Assembly: GCA_947359465.1 (NCBI GenBank)
Contig: OX375881.1
Location: forward strand, 33,769,742-33,833,741
DNA length: 64,000 nucleotides
Source: Metellina segmentata
Lineage: Eukaryota; Arthropoda; Arachnida; Araneae; Tetragnathidae
Direction of reading: 5' to 3'
Shown: in pieces, positions 31,342 to 42,245 of the stretch
How positions within the stretch are numbered: the stretch's first letter is position 1
Layout of the letters: each line of letters begins with the position of its first letter
The notes under the pieces: model-generated
What the model was told of the DNA's origin: nothing
What the model saw: the letters and a program-made list of their open reading frames with translations, nothing else
Database searches by the model: none
Position numbers and translations under genes: made by a program

Positions 31342-33358
31342 CATGGAAGTAGGAAAGATAATGGAAGTGCCTTTACTTTGAACTGTTGAAGCCAAAACCA
31401 TAACCGCGCCGCCATCTTGGTGCTTTAAAAACATTGTGCTCGTGCATATTAATCAACGTGGTTATTTCATTTTTGAACTTCCATGGTTTTTTATTTACGA
31501 TTTTAAACAAATAATTAGCACCATTTTCTTAGTTTTGATTTGAATATGACGTCTTGTGCCGCCTACGAAAGTACAAACCGAAAGACAAAGAAGATTCGTG
31601 GAATATCGTTTCATAGGTAAGGTTTTATGTATCTCTAGGCTGATAGCTTTTTGACCTGTAACTTCTAAGTGTCCAAACAGCATTTTATTCAAATTTAGAC
31701 GTATTTATAAACATTTAAAGAATTATTTTGAAAATTTGACTGATTTATCCAAAGATATTATTAATTTTATTTATTAACTAACATAATTGTACGATTTTCT
31801 TTTTTTAACCTACCAGTTGTAACAAGAGTTAGAAACTGCTTTTTAGGAAAGTTTAATTTTATTTAATGAAAAAGTATTACAGTCAAATAAACAGTAGTGG
31901 TATTTTTAGTACATGGGTGGAAATATTACCTCATGTTACATGATTTAGGAAGAAACAGTTTTAGCTAACAGTTATAAAATTCGAATTATAAACATTACTT
32001 TTGGTTTTCTAAAACGCATTTTTTTGTTAGTTCAGTTCTTTTGCGTTGAACAACTAACTGCTTGAATGCTATTGAAACCTTGGACTGTGAGCAACTTGTT
32101 AATGAATTATTTTAGAAGACAAGCAAATACTTAAAACATTGTAACTGTATGAAGTTTTTCAAAACATGCATCTTGAGCCAATGGTTAAGATTACGAGCTC
32201 ATACGATTTATGCTTGCAGTCCTAGGTTTTACTGTATTTGCATGTATTACAATTTTAGAAAGAATTTATACTAAAAAAGATTATTTCTATGGGGGGATTT
32301 GTGTGGACAGACATAATATATTGAATAATCAGTCTTCAATTTATCATGCATGTTTATTTTTATTATCAAAGTAAGTAATTGTAACGAAGTTTGATTTAGT
32401 GGTTTTTTAGATTGAATTAGTTTATGTATATAAATTTATGTTTTAATAATCTAAGATAATCAGTAAAACCTGTAATACAGTTGGGATTTGGAAAAAATAT
32501 GGTTAGACAGATTTATCTTTAGACAGGATCAATATACATAGGTTTCATTGCATCTATCAATTCATTGTATCGAACTAAAATAATTTTCATTTCAGGCTTC
32601 TAAAAGACCCAGAACGTAGAGATGCATGGATAAGCAGTGCATAATCATAAAGCGGTGCATAATAAGAAGTAAAATACGACGAGAAAATTAAATATTTAGA
32701 ATGGATGATTGGGCCAAAAGTGTGTGTATTTCAATGTATGCATTAAATCAATACAGTGAATTTCAATGCCTAATTGTGGAAACCAATTTGGATACAATTT
32801 ATAAAATCAAGAATGAGGGATACAAATTAGCACTAGACTATTAGGCACTAGAGGGCAGAAGCTATGTGTGGGATCAGCTAATATAAATTAAAACATTACT
32901 GAGAAATGGTATTTGTAGAATACCTATAATTTTACTAATCATAGAGATTTTACCAATCTGAAAGCTGTTTTAAAACATTTTGCATGCCAATGATAAACAA
33001 AACACTAGCATTGATAGTTTTCTGTTTCTTTATTGTAATTATATTATAGCATATTCAATCACAAAATTTAAAAGCAAACGGGGAAAAGGTAGTAAATTCT
33101 TTTTATATATAATACATAAATCATCATTTAAAAAAACAAAATATTGCAAAAATTCGAAAAATTTCATTTATTTAGCATCGCTCAGTTACAAAATAATTGA
33201 GCACATCTTAATGTGAAAAAAATGCGCCTTTATAAAAAGTTTTTAACAGCGCATGCGCGACCGCCATCTTGGTGCCTTAAAACCATGGAAATATCGGCTT
33301 CAGTTAAACCGGTAGCGAGACATTGTTATGGCACTTCCTTATCTTTCCTACTTCCATG
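31342..33358. mobile_element. 2017-bp non-autonomous element, CATGGAAGTAGG ends, 8-bp duplication
   Basis: Left CATGGAAGTAGGAAAGATAA and right (reversed) CATGGAAGTAGGAAAGATAA are inverted repeats of about 29 bp. GTAAAAAT flanks it exactly on both sides (31334-31341 and 33359-33366). No transposase ORF. An 8-bp duplication with CATG ends would suit P-like or hAT-like elements; I cannot decide. A 23-bp direct motif containing CGCCATCTTGGTGC (YY1-like GCCATCTTG) occurs near each end (31408 and 33260). Confidence 0.82.
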
Positions 33359-33371
33359 GTAAAAATAAAAG

Positions 33372-33407
33372 AATTCGTTCACCAAACTGCAGTTTGGTGA
33401 ACGAATT
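33372..33407. repeat. 36-bp perfect palindrome
   Basis: Self-complementary around CTGCAG (33388-33393), with arms AATTCGTTCACCAAACTG and its exact complement. It lies 5 bp beyond the target duplication of the preceding element. Confidence 0.9.
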
Positions 33408-33857
33408 GTGTGTTTTATTTTGTTGTATTTTTTTCACGATTATATAAATCAAGATTTTTGAATTTTAGTTTTTACATGCCGACCAACCTGTCCTTTGTTA
33501 GGGACAATGATGGTTCACCCACTGGGTGCCCCTTCACAAGTGACCATCATTTCTGGCCTTGTATAAGGCTACAATGAATTCGGTCAATTCTGTACTGTAT
33601 TGTATTTCTGTATTGTATTATGTATTGTATTTGTCTTTGCAATCTGTACTCAGCCTTGCCATTGGAAATAAAAAATAAAAAAAAGTTTTTACAGTGGATA
33701 GATTCGATTTTCTAACATGTTTTGAGTAAACCGTTTGTTTTTTTCTTTCATTAAATAGTACCCTTGTTAAACACATTGATCTATTAAAAATATGTGTCAG
33801 AAAAAAAGTAGTCAGAATTACTTTTGAAAATCTGGAAAAAATATCTCTGGAAGGGAA
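33408..33857 (+). other. Retroposon-like 3' tail
   Basis: From about 33480 to 33690: a CCTGTCCTTTGTTAGGG block, TGTATTGTATT repeats, then GGAAATAAAAAATAAAAAAAAG. It resembles the 3' end of a LINE or SINE with a poly(A) signal, but no body or coding part remains. Confidence 0.4.
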
Positions 33858-33998
33858 AATTCAGTTCATTATAAGCGAACTTACATTTTCTCAGGTGTTC
33901 ATTATAAGCGTTCAAAATAACATTAGTTAAATAGGAGTTCAGTCGGGACTAATGAAAACGTTCACTATAACCGAGAGTTCACTATAGCGGGGTTACTG
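33858..33998 (-). mobile_element. Pogo/Tigger-like terminal fragment
   Basis: Read on the minus strand from 33998: CAGTAACCCCGCTATAGTGA, with TA outside, followed by ACTATAACCG- and TTCATTATAAGCG-type subterminal repeats, typical of pogo-group ends. The opposite end was not found, so this is a fragment. Confidence 0.5.
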
Positions 33999-34000
33999 TA

Positions 34001-36064
34001 TTTCGTATGGGAATTCCATCCAGAATTTTTCAATTTTCTATTGGACTCTTTCATCTTTTTCTCACAATCCATTTCAATCCTCTCATTCAAATATTACTGT
34101 CTGAACAGATAATTGCAACTTCTCCATTACCAAGTAAGGCCCCATCACCGATATCACATATATTCCACGACACCTATCTTGATATAATGTGTAAAAATAT
34201 ATTCTGTCTGTCCATCCGGTTTGTAGTACTCGAACTCCAAGACTCAGGGAAATGTCTGGAGTGAGTTCTTTCTCCTAGTTCTTCCTCGTGTTCTTCTGCG
34301 CCAACATTTTAACCCTCTGTCATACGTTTGACAAGGCCGTGATCGTGGATCTTATCATGCAAAGTAAATTAAAATCATGTAAAAATCAGAACACATCAGA
34401 TAATTAAAAAAAGAAGTATATTCTCACAGAATTCAACAGAATGTTACATTATGAGGAACTTGCATGTTTTCTGTTTACATTTTTGTAATATTAAAAATGA
34501 AAAAATATGATGGAAAGTATATTTCTTTTTTAATTTTATGGCCCGAAAAGGTAAAATATAAAAAAAATTCAAGTTCGCACGATTTACTTCATCTCAAAAA
34601 CGCTAGTTTTCCTACGCCGCTTCTTGTGATATCACTATGCACTATGACGGTTTGTTTACTTTTATAGCAACGTTGAAATAGCAAGAAAACAAATTGAATT
34701 GATTGTTTAAAAATTAAAAGAGCAAGCAATATGAAATTTCAACGCGCTAGACAAACGTAAGCATTACATCATGGTGCACAATGACGTCACGTAGCGTTTA
34801 AGGTCATGTGCTTTTGCCGTAATTTTCGGTAATTTAAAACTTGAAATTTTAATTAATTAATTCCATTTTATGGGTTTTAATTGTCGATTTTGAACATTTT
34901 GACGATCAATCTATTAATAAAACACAGAAATGAGCATTTTCCTCACTGGTCAAATAAAAAATTGATTTCAATAAACCTGTCTGGTGTCCAATCCATCCCC
35001 CGACATTTCGGTGGTTCTAAAAAATATCATCCGTTACTTCCAGACGCTCAGAATAGACTCCACCCCCCCCCCCCCCCTAAAAATCATATTACTTGGCTCA
35101 CTTTTTGTCGACATATCTCGCCGATTGGCCTTGCTACCCTCGGCACGCTCCAGCCCAAGTCGCGTATTCAGCATTTTTCCATTGGACCCCAAGGATAGCG
35201 TCACCACGGCAGACTGTCCATACAGGCGGACTCATTGCTCGGGTTTTTTTCCGCGCAACTTGCGCTAAACCCAAGCCCCGCATGGAGGTTTCGCTATCAT
35301 GTTACTCTAACGGTCAATGTTCGCTGCGCGGAAGCGTCTCTGATGTGTAGCTGCGGATCAGCTGGACACCCTCCTAGCGATTTCTATGAGATATCTCGTT
35401 CATAAAGATCTGACCAATCTTGCTAAAGACGAGATATCTCGTCATCACGATTATTGAGGCGTAGACATTAAAAAGAAGGTAAGAGCCATATTCTGAAGAA
35501 ATTTAAATGATTATATGCTTCAATGCACTGTAAAGGACACTGAAAAGGAATTAAGTTTGTAACTCACGAAGTCCAGTTCCGAAAAGAACCACAAGATGTC
35601 ACTAACGGAAACTTTATCACTTTTGGCTCTAAGAAGCAGGTAAGTGAAACCTTCAACTTGCTTGTCTTGTAAGATTTAGTTTTTCGTGCGTAGCTCTTTT
35701 TCAACGTCAATGCTTCAACTATCGCCGATTATTTTAGGATGCATTATCTGATCAGTTTTGTTATAATGACAAAATCAAGATCTTCTAATGGTTTTGTTAA
35801 TGTAGAACTACTTGATAACCCGTTAGGACAACCACCAGAAGGGTTATTACCTTCCATAGCGATCAAAACGTTCTGGAGTCTTCCCCGCTCGCACAAGAGG
35901 TGGTTTTTCAAAGGTAGCACATGTCTCATTATTATGACCACGTGATAATGTCCAGAATAACCACCTTTTTCAGCACGTAATCAGCTAGACGGCATGGCAG
36001 TGCATCAAAAAGATTGCGGAAGTTTACTACAGGTATCTGGAGCCATGCAGACTGCAGTACGTCT
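34001..36064. other. Unassigned DNA
   Basis: No gene I can support. A run of C lies at about 35065-35080. A small open stretch at 35596-35639 (MSLTETLSLLALRS) runs into a consensus donor GGTAAGTG and could be a first exon, but nothing downstream confirms it. The inverted motif GAGATATCTCGT recurs at about 35388 and 35430. Confidence 0.4.
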
Positions 36065-36588
36065 ACCATTCTTAGCACTGCAGTGAAACAAAAATTATGC
36101 CATAACACATGCTATAATTATGCAGCGTAAGCAGAAAAGACTGTAATAATAACAAAGCTAGCTTCGATTTGAAAACGCGAACATTCCTGAAGACCCAATA
36201 CAATTAACTCCCAATAACACGAACCTTGTGAACACGAATTTGTGCTTAGATCAAAGTTTCATCAAAGTTCCACAATTCTTCCCCTTTCCTGCAACATAAA
36301 ATTAATACAGGCTTTTTTCTCTCGATAATTTGAACTTCGATTAATTCGAACATGTTCCCCGGTCCTTTGAGTATACCCCATGGGCGACCTAAGGAAGGGG
36401 CAAGGGGGCGGTTAACACCCTGGCTTGTGGATTTCGTACATATGTTCATGTATGTGCGTGTGTGTACATATTTTTTGCTCCCCCCTTGTGGAAAGTGTGA
36501 GTAGTAAGTACATGTTTCGCCTCCCCCTGGAAGAAATTCTGCAGGCGCCCATGGTATACCATCTGTCTTTTTTACGACTACAGCACTG
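36065..36588. repeat. Partial copy of mariner plus hAT 3' end, copy 2
   Basis: 36065-36198 repeats the mariner 5' end (CCATTCTTAGCA to the GACCCAA terminus, then TA), and 36199-36588 repeats the hAT right end, in the same arrangement as 26720-27228. The mariner was therefore already in the hAT element before the two copies separated. Confidence 0.75.
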
Positions 36589-36596
36589 ACTACGAT

Positions 36597-36626
36597 ATTC
36601 AGACGAAGTGAATAAGTTTCACTACA
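36597..36626 (-). repeat. Gypsy 3' LTR, inner piece
   Basis: ATTCAGACGAAGTGAATAAG then TTTCACTACA; reversed it is the TGTAGTGAAAC start of the LTR. It equals the 5' LTR at about 42216-42245 apart from two bases. Confidence 0.85.
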
Positions 36627-36639
36627 TTTCCCCCTCCTT
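36627..36639 (-). promoter_or_regulatory. Gypsy polypurine tract
   Basis: Reversed it reads AAGGAGGGGGAAA directly before the TG of the 3' LTR, the site that primes plus-strand DNA synthesis. Confidence 0.85.
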
Positions 36640-36853
36640 AAGCCGAAGCAGCGTCCCGATGCAGCCTGATCTGGCTCCTCGTAACAGGTCCCCTGGAAAT
36701 GCTGTGCCCTCTTCCGTCATCTAGTTGCTTCTTTGGATCAAGTTCGGGTTTTAACCTAACGACGTGGATTACATCTTTGGAGATCCGCCGCCTGCTATTA
36801 TCTTCCACACTTTCTACTTCGTATGTTACGTCAGATAGTCGCCGTGTTTTTCG

Positions 36854-37860
36854 CTATGGTCCGAAATAACGTCTTAGGAGCTTTTTGGACAGTCCAACCT
36901 TTCGTACTGGAGTGAAGACCCAGACTAAGTCTCCGATGTTATAGTTGATTGGTCGATGTCTCTCGTCATATCGTCGTTTATCAGTTTGTTGAGCGTTAAG
37001 GATGTGTATTTTTGCAAGCTGTCTAGCTTCCTCTGCCCTGGTGATCAGATGTTGCACGTAATTATCGTCGTGATTTTCTGTATAGAGCGGAAGAATTACG
37101 TCTAGAGGTTTCTGGATATTTCTGCCATGAACGAGAAAAAATGAACTGAACCCTGTGGTGTCGTGTTTTGCCGAATTGTTGGCGAAAGTCACAAAGGATG
37201 GTATCCCAATTTTACTTGCTCGTCGTCTACGAACATGGACAGCATGTCTGCCAATGTCTTGTTAAATCTTTCCGTCAAGCCATTTGTTTGCGGATGGTAG
37301 GATGTTGTCGGAAGATGAGACGTCTGGCACAAATGATTGATGTCTTTCACAATATTGGATAAGAACGAACTTCCTCGATCACTTATCATTTCTCTGGGAG
37401 CACCGTGCTTCAATATGATGTCTTCGACTATAAATTTAGCGATTTCCGTGGCCTCAGCAGTTGGTAATGCTTTTGTGATTGTGAACCTCGTAAGGTAATC
37501 TGTACAAACAATGATCCAGCAGTTTCCGTTTCGGGTAACTGGAAAACGTCCAAGTAGATCAATCCCAATTATGGCAAATGGTATGTCAGGGGGTTTTATC
37601 GGTTGAAGTTGCCCCGGTGGCAATTGAAGTGGAGATTTCCGTCTTTGACATTCTCGGCAATGTGACACATATCGGCGTGTGCTCCCATACAGTCCTGGCC
37701 AATAGTATTTCATCCTTATTCGGTCGTAGGTTTTGGAGAATCCGAGGTGACCGGCGGTTGGGGCATCATGAAGACTCTTTAAGACATCGCTGCGGATTTG
37801 TTTCGGTACCACCAAGAGCCATTGCTGTCCCATAGGATCATAGTTTCTTTTGTAAACCAC
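36854..37860 (-). pseudogene. Gypsy integrase
   Basis: ORF 37860-37189 plus 37192-36854, which abut with a frameshift. It shows the zinc-binding H-H-C-C (HLGFSKTY, CRECQRRK) and a DDE core with Asp in IGIDLLGRFP, Asp in MISDRGSSF and Glu in NGLTERFNKTL. The C-terminal part (HRPINYNIGDLVWVF) is the usual GPY-like region; no chromodomain is seen. The catalytic residues are intact, but the frameshift near 37190 breaks the protein. Confidence 0.88.
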
Positions 37861-38330
37861 GCCGTTTCTCAGTTGATAACTTCGGTATCCGTCACCTCTT
37901 GTAAGAATTTTAATTATAGGCTTCAGCTGCTTATCTTTTAGCTGCTCTTTTCAGTAATCTGTGATGGCTGAAAGGAAAGGGATTTCATAACTTTTTACGT
38001 TTACTGTTTCGAGAAGAGACTTTCTCTACAGCGAATCGGCATCGGAATGTTTGTGACCGTTCTTGTAGACTATGGTGATGTCGTACTCCTGCAACCTTAA
38101 AGCCCATCGTGCAAGTCTTCCTGATGGGTCCTTAACATTGGTTAGCCAGCACAAAGAGTGGTGATCCGTTACTACGGTAAAGGGTTTTCCGTAGAGATAC
38201 TGTCTGAATTTACTGATCGACCAGACGACAGCAAGGCACTCCTTTTCGGTTGTAGAATAGTTCTTTTCAGCGACTGTCAGGGACCTGGATGCGTAGGCTA
38301 TTTGTCTTTCCTTATCATCTTAGATCTGTA
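37861..38330 (-). pseudogene. Gypsy RNase H and linker
   Basis: Read on the minus strand, pieces such as [21 protein letters not shown] and [16 protein letters not shown] with [13 protein letters not shown] belong to the gypsy RNase H region, but stops and shifts leave no long ORF. Confidence 0.7.
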
Positions 38331-39592
38331 TTAGTACTGCACCGATGCCATAACCACTAACGTCTGAATGTATCTTCGTTTCTGCATTTGGAAGGAAATG
38401 CCCCCAAACAGGTTCACTTGTGTTAGTAATTTTTTGAGAGTTGAAAAAGATTCCTTCTGTGAAGTACCCCAAGAAAACTTCACATCTTTCTTCAATAAAT
38501 CATGCAGGGGTTTTGCACTATCAGCGAATTTTTTGACAAATCGTCGGTAATACGAGCACAGGCCCAGAAAACTTCGAACATCTGCGATATTTTCTGGAAC
38601 AGGAAAATTCTTTACAGCGGATATCTTTTGTGGATCGGGATAGATTCCATGTTGATCAACAAGGTGTCCCAGTATCGTCAGTTTCTTTTTGCCAAATGAG
38701 CATTTGGTGGAATTAAGCGTCAGTCCGGCCTCTTGGATACATTTCAAAACTTTCCTCAAGCGTATTTGATGTTCTTGGAATTCCGGTGCATATATAATGA
38801 TGTCATCTAGGTAGCAAAGACAGATATTCCACTTCAGGCCTCGTAGTACCGTGTCCATCATCCGTTCAAATGTGGCGGGGGCGTTGCATAATCCCAATGG
38901 CATGACTTTAAATTCATAAAGACCATCTGACGTTACAAAGGCTGTCTTTTCTCTGCCTTTATCATCAACCTATATTTGCCAGAAGCCGGACTTTAAATCC
39001 ATCATAGATAAAAATTTTGCACCAGCTAGGCAATCCAAAGCGTGGTCGATGCGTGGTAGTGGATAGACGTCTTTTTTAGTGACCTTGTTCAATCTTCTGT
39101 AATCGACACAAAAGCGTCATTCACCATTTTTCTTTTTCACAAGTACGACTGGAGATGACCATGGACTGGTTGATGGCTGTATCACGTCTTCTTTTAGCAT
39201 CCGTTGTACTTCGTCTCCAATCACACGTCTTTCTGTGGCTGATATACGGTAACGTCTCTGCTTGATTGGGACGCTGTCACCTGTGTCGATCTTGTGTTTG
39301 ATAGCATTACCACTGGATTTCTTCAATTGCCTAACTGCCTGTTAAAGTCGAAAATGTCACTAAATTCGTCCAACAGATTCAATAACTCGTCTTCTTCAAT
39401 AGTAGTCAGCTTAGTATCTAAAAGTTCTTTAAATTTTTCTCGTTTTAATCGTCTTTTGGAATTGTGTCTCTTAGAACCTTCTCGATCTTCATCATTCAAA
39501 GAACAAATTGCATCGTTTGTTACTGTCGTTAAGCAAGCTATGTTCATTCCCTTTGGTATCAGTTGGGTTCGTCGAGAGAAATTTGTAACCAT
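38331..39592 (-). pseudogene. Gypsy reverse transcriptase
   Basis: 39592-39323 is the leader before RT. 39326-39117 carries SPWSSPVVLVKKKNGE and ends at a TGA where [14 protein letters not shown] follows. 38903-38331 has MPLGLCNAPATFERMM, the catalytic LCYLDDIIIY (YxDD type) and LGHLVDQHGI, with the thumb and connection SFLGLCSYYRRFVKKFA. Besides the in-frame TGA there is a shift near 38320. The fold is otherwise complete. Confidence 0.88.
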
Positions 39593-39685
39593 ACTTTACA
39601 ACAGCCATTTTCAACGTTAACGATTGAGGCTAGTATAGACAGCTCTCTTTCACACGTGAGAATTGTATTACCAATAATCATAGCT

Positions 39686-40150
39686 TTATCTGCTTCTGGA
39701 ATTTCTGTATTGAGTACATATTTGCTTTGTCAAATTGGCTTCAATTACGTAATCTGTTGCAGCAAACAAGGAGCAAGAGCAATCAGATTTACTTGACACT
39801 TGGTTGTCTGGGAGGATTTCTGCAAGTTGAAGTTCCTCATTTCCGCAACCTATGACAGCATCAGTGGCATGGAATAAGTCCCATCCAAGTATCATTTGGT
39901 GACTACATTGTGGAAATATCAGAAATTCAAACGGTTTCACAGTCCCATTCAAGTTGACTTTTAATACACAGCGATCTGAGGCGGCTACAGATTTCCCACA
40001 GGCAGTTTTCAGTACAGGTCCATCCTCAGTAAACATAGGAGTATTCAATTGTACGCGTAATTATTCAGATATGACGGAGTAATCTGCACCCGAATCAACA
40101 AGGGCTTTCACACATTGTCCATTCACTGATATAGGTGGCATTTTTCTTTA
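39686..40150 (-). pseudogene. Gypsy aspartic protease
   Basis: Just upstream of ORF 40048-39686, the minus strand reads VNGQCVKALVDSGADYSVIS with the active-site DSGAD triad, then a stop near 40063. The ORF continues the protease (SDRCVLKVNLNG, SHQMILGWDLF). One stop separates the active site from the rest. Confidence 0.78.
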
Positions 40151-40261
40151 ACTTGGTTGTAGTATACGTCGGAGGATTTTCTTCAACTGCGGTCTTACCT
40201 CCTGGACAGGTCGCCTGAGTTAGTTTTCCTCATTTGGTCGGCGTGTAGAACGGCTGGAGCG

Positions 40262-40821
40262 TCAAACAGGCGGCTGTGACTGTCGGCTATTGAAGGAGCG
40301 GCGAGGGTATGGTGAACTACTTCTGAAACTGGAAGAAGTAGGCTGTACATGCTGTACATAGTTGTCGTAAAAGCTGTGTAGGGACTCGGTGTCAATTTCT
40401 CGTCGAGGGTTAGATGTTCTGAAGGCTCTTGTATCTGCAAATATTTGTCGTATCTCCCTACAGTACCTCAGCACGTGTCCTGGGCGTCGGCAATGGTAGC
40501 TTATAGGCACATTATTGGCAGCTCTCCACAGGTCTCTCTTACGCTGTGGAACGGCGCTGTTTCTGGCCTCACGTCTTGGCTGTGATCTAACTGGAACTGA
40601 AAATCGGGGAGAAGCGTTGCGTCTTCTTGACCTGTGAGTGGTGCTAGAGCTTCCATAACTTCTTCCCGGACCAGAAATGCGACGTCCATTGGTGATGCAG
40701 GGTCGTCGTTCGTGTAGTTTTGCACTTCCGGCAAGAGCTTTTGAAGCTCTTCCCCGACAATTGTTCGTACCTGCGATCTTATGTCACCAATGTCTATTTC
40801 GGCCCAAAACTGCCGAAACAT
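40262..40821 (-). pseudogene. Gypsy gag C-terminal part and zinc knuckle
   Basis: 40821-40501 is a Gln/Glu-rich gag linker. 40510-40262 holds a knuckle CRRPGHVLRYC, preceded by YH where the first Cys should be, followed by Ser/Arg-rich sequence. The two pieces overlap in different frames. Confidence 0.7.
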
Positions 40822-41424
40822 TTGGCAGCATCTGGAATCTTAGTCGGGTAATACATCTTCGTCGTAGGCTTTCTATTTGACGGCAGCATTTCACAAAAGC
40901 ATCGACGGTCTCATAGTCCTGGACCAACATGATCTGGTGCAAGTCCTCTGCAATCCCCTTCATGAGATGGGCTACTTTCTCGACATCTGGCATGGAAGGA
41001 TCAACTTTTCGGCATAGAGCGAGTATGTCTTGAATGTATGATTCAGACATCTCGCCAATTTGTTGAGCACGTGTAACCAACAGTCTCTCAGCTAGACGCT
41101 TTATGTCATATGTTTGGCAAAACGTGTTGTTCAGGGAATTCCTTAACGAAGTCCAATCCGTAAAAGTGTCTTCATTGTTATCAAACCATTGGCGGGCTGT
41201 TCCGGCGAGGTAGAATATGACGTTTGCCAGACGCATCTGTTCGTCCCAACTGTTAAAGCTGGCGATTCGTTGAAACTCCTTGAGCCACCGGCGAACATCT
41301 GGTTGGTCGTCTCCAGGGAATATGCATGGACTTCTGGGTGGCTGGTAGGTCAGGAACGGCACTGGTGCGATAGTGACTGGAGCGGAGCTGGCAACTTTTG
41401 CTCGGTGTCTTCATGGTCAGACAT
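40784..41424 (-). pseudogene. Gypsy gag (capsid domain)
   Basis: The ORF from 41362 has the retrotransposon gag fold: GDDQPDVRRWLKEFQRIA, ANVIFYLAGTARQWF, FTDWTSLRNSL, MSESYIQDILALCRKVDP and VAHLMKGIAEDLH. A likely Met lies near 41424 (MSDHEDTEQKLPAP), separated by a frameshift at about 41380. It would form the capsid of the particle. Confidence 0.82.
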
Positions 41425-41546
41425 TTTCCTCGGGCCTCTACTTGGATTTGGTAAAGAGTCAAACTCAGGAGGGAGTCCTTGTGAAGACGTAGACTTCTGC
41501 GAAGTTCTTCCACCGTATTTATTTTACTCGGCGCCTACACGAAAAA

Positions 41547-42245
41547 TGTCGCGTGGATTTATAGTAGGTAGGCTAACCTCTTCGTTTATATTTGCAAGCG
41601 AGGACAAAGATTACTGATTTCAACTCGAGACTTTATTATCCACTTGAACTGAGTGATACATCTACTTTTAATACCTTTTCCGAAAATGAATCGAACATTA
41701 GAGAATTGGAAAGTTCTAGAAATTAACATAAATATATTTTTGAAGAAGTGAGGTAATGGTAATTTTAGTTAGCGTCGTACTAGAGCAACACAACGGGCTA
41801 CTGACGACGGTCCGGGATCAGTCCCTTAAGGGAAAGATCAAAGGACAACAACTCGTAATTTTGAACCACGGTCAGATGACGAAGCAACACCTGAGCTGGC
41901 ACCCCACTACCAACCAAACTTCCACACCAACCCAACGTGAGAACTTTCGGCCACGATAGATTTAAGGTGCACCAGCCGCCTCTACACCATACGCTTACAA
42001 ACATCCATGCCCGGACCCGGATTCGAACCAGGAACTTTCCGATCTAGAGGCTAACACCTTAAACACTATACCGGTTGGTCGGCTTTGAAGAAGTGAGAAA
42101 CAAACAGAAAGGAAACTTTAAAATGAAATCTACTTTTAGGCCACTTGCCTCTAGTGAGATTGGAACTCCGTACCTTCCGATTCGCAATAAGGTGCAATAC
42201 CGACTGAGCCACGATATTCAGACGAAGTGAATAAGTTTCGCTATA
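41547..42245 (-). repeat. Gypsy 5' LTR (with SINE inside)
   Basis: Plus-strand start TGTCGCGTGG and end GTTTCGCTATA. About 355 bp remain once the SINE (41753-42083) and its extra 14-bp duplication are removed. GGATAATAAAGTCTCG read in reverse contains a possible AATAAA-type signal. Outside it the BEL protease resumes at 42246. Confidence 0.85.
41753..42083 (-). mobile_element. Full-length tRNA-derived SINE (331 bp)
   Basis: Flanked by a perfect 14-bp duplication TTTGAAGAAGTGAG (41739-41752 and 42084-42097); the 3' LTR copy shows the empty site near 24510. On the minus strand the head GCCGACCAACCGGTATAGTG (box A-like) and CTGGTTCGAATCCGGGTCC (box B-like) are tRNA-related. The body has ACGTTGGGTTGGTGTGGAAG and a 3' tail of ATTACC repeats rather than poly(A). 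Confidence 0.88.

Larger units (their letters stand above)
24640..36588. mobile_element. 11.9-kb segment with hAT-type ends inside the gypsy 3' LTR
   Basis: Left end CAGGGCTGTA and right end TACAGCACTG are inverted. The LTR octamer GCCACGAT precedes the left end and ACTACGAT follows the right (6 of 8 equal, last five identical), after which the LTR resumes with ATTCAG. The unoccupied site reads GCCACGATATTCAG in the 5' LTR near 42210-42223. An 8-bp duplication and CAG ends indicate hAT. A second right end (TACAGCACTG) lies inside at 27219-27228 with a different flank (AAGGACGG), so the segment is not a simple single element: 27229 to about 36064 is extra DNA. Confidence 0.65.
22959..42245 (-). 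mobile_element. Ty3/gypsy retrotransposon with nested insertions
   Basis: On the minus strand the order is 5' LTR (42245-41547), gag, protease, RT, RNase H, integrase, polypurine tract and 3' LTR (36626 back to 22959). The LTR begins TGTAGTGAAAC (TATAGCG in the 5' copy) and ends ..CGCGACA. ATAT at 22955-22958 and 42246-42249 is the 4-bp target duplication, with BEL protease codons on both outer sides. The 3' LTR is split into three by a Tc1 element and an 11.9-kb hAT-ended segment; the 5' LTR holds a SINE. Coding parts carry frameshifts and stops. No envelope ORF was seen. Confidence 0.88.
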
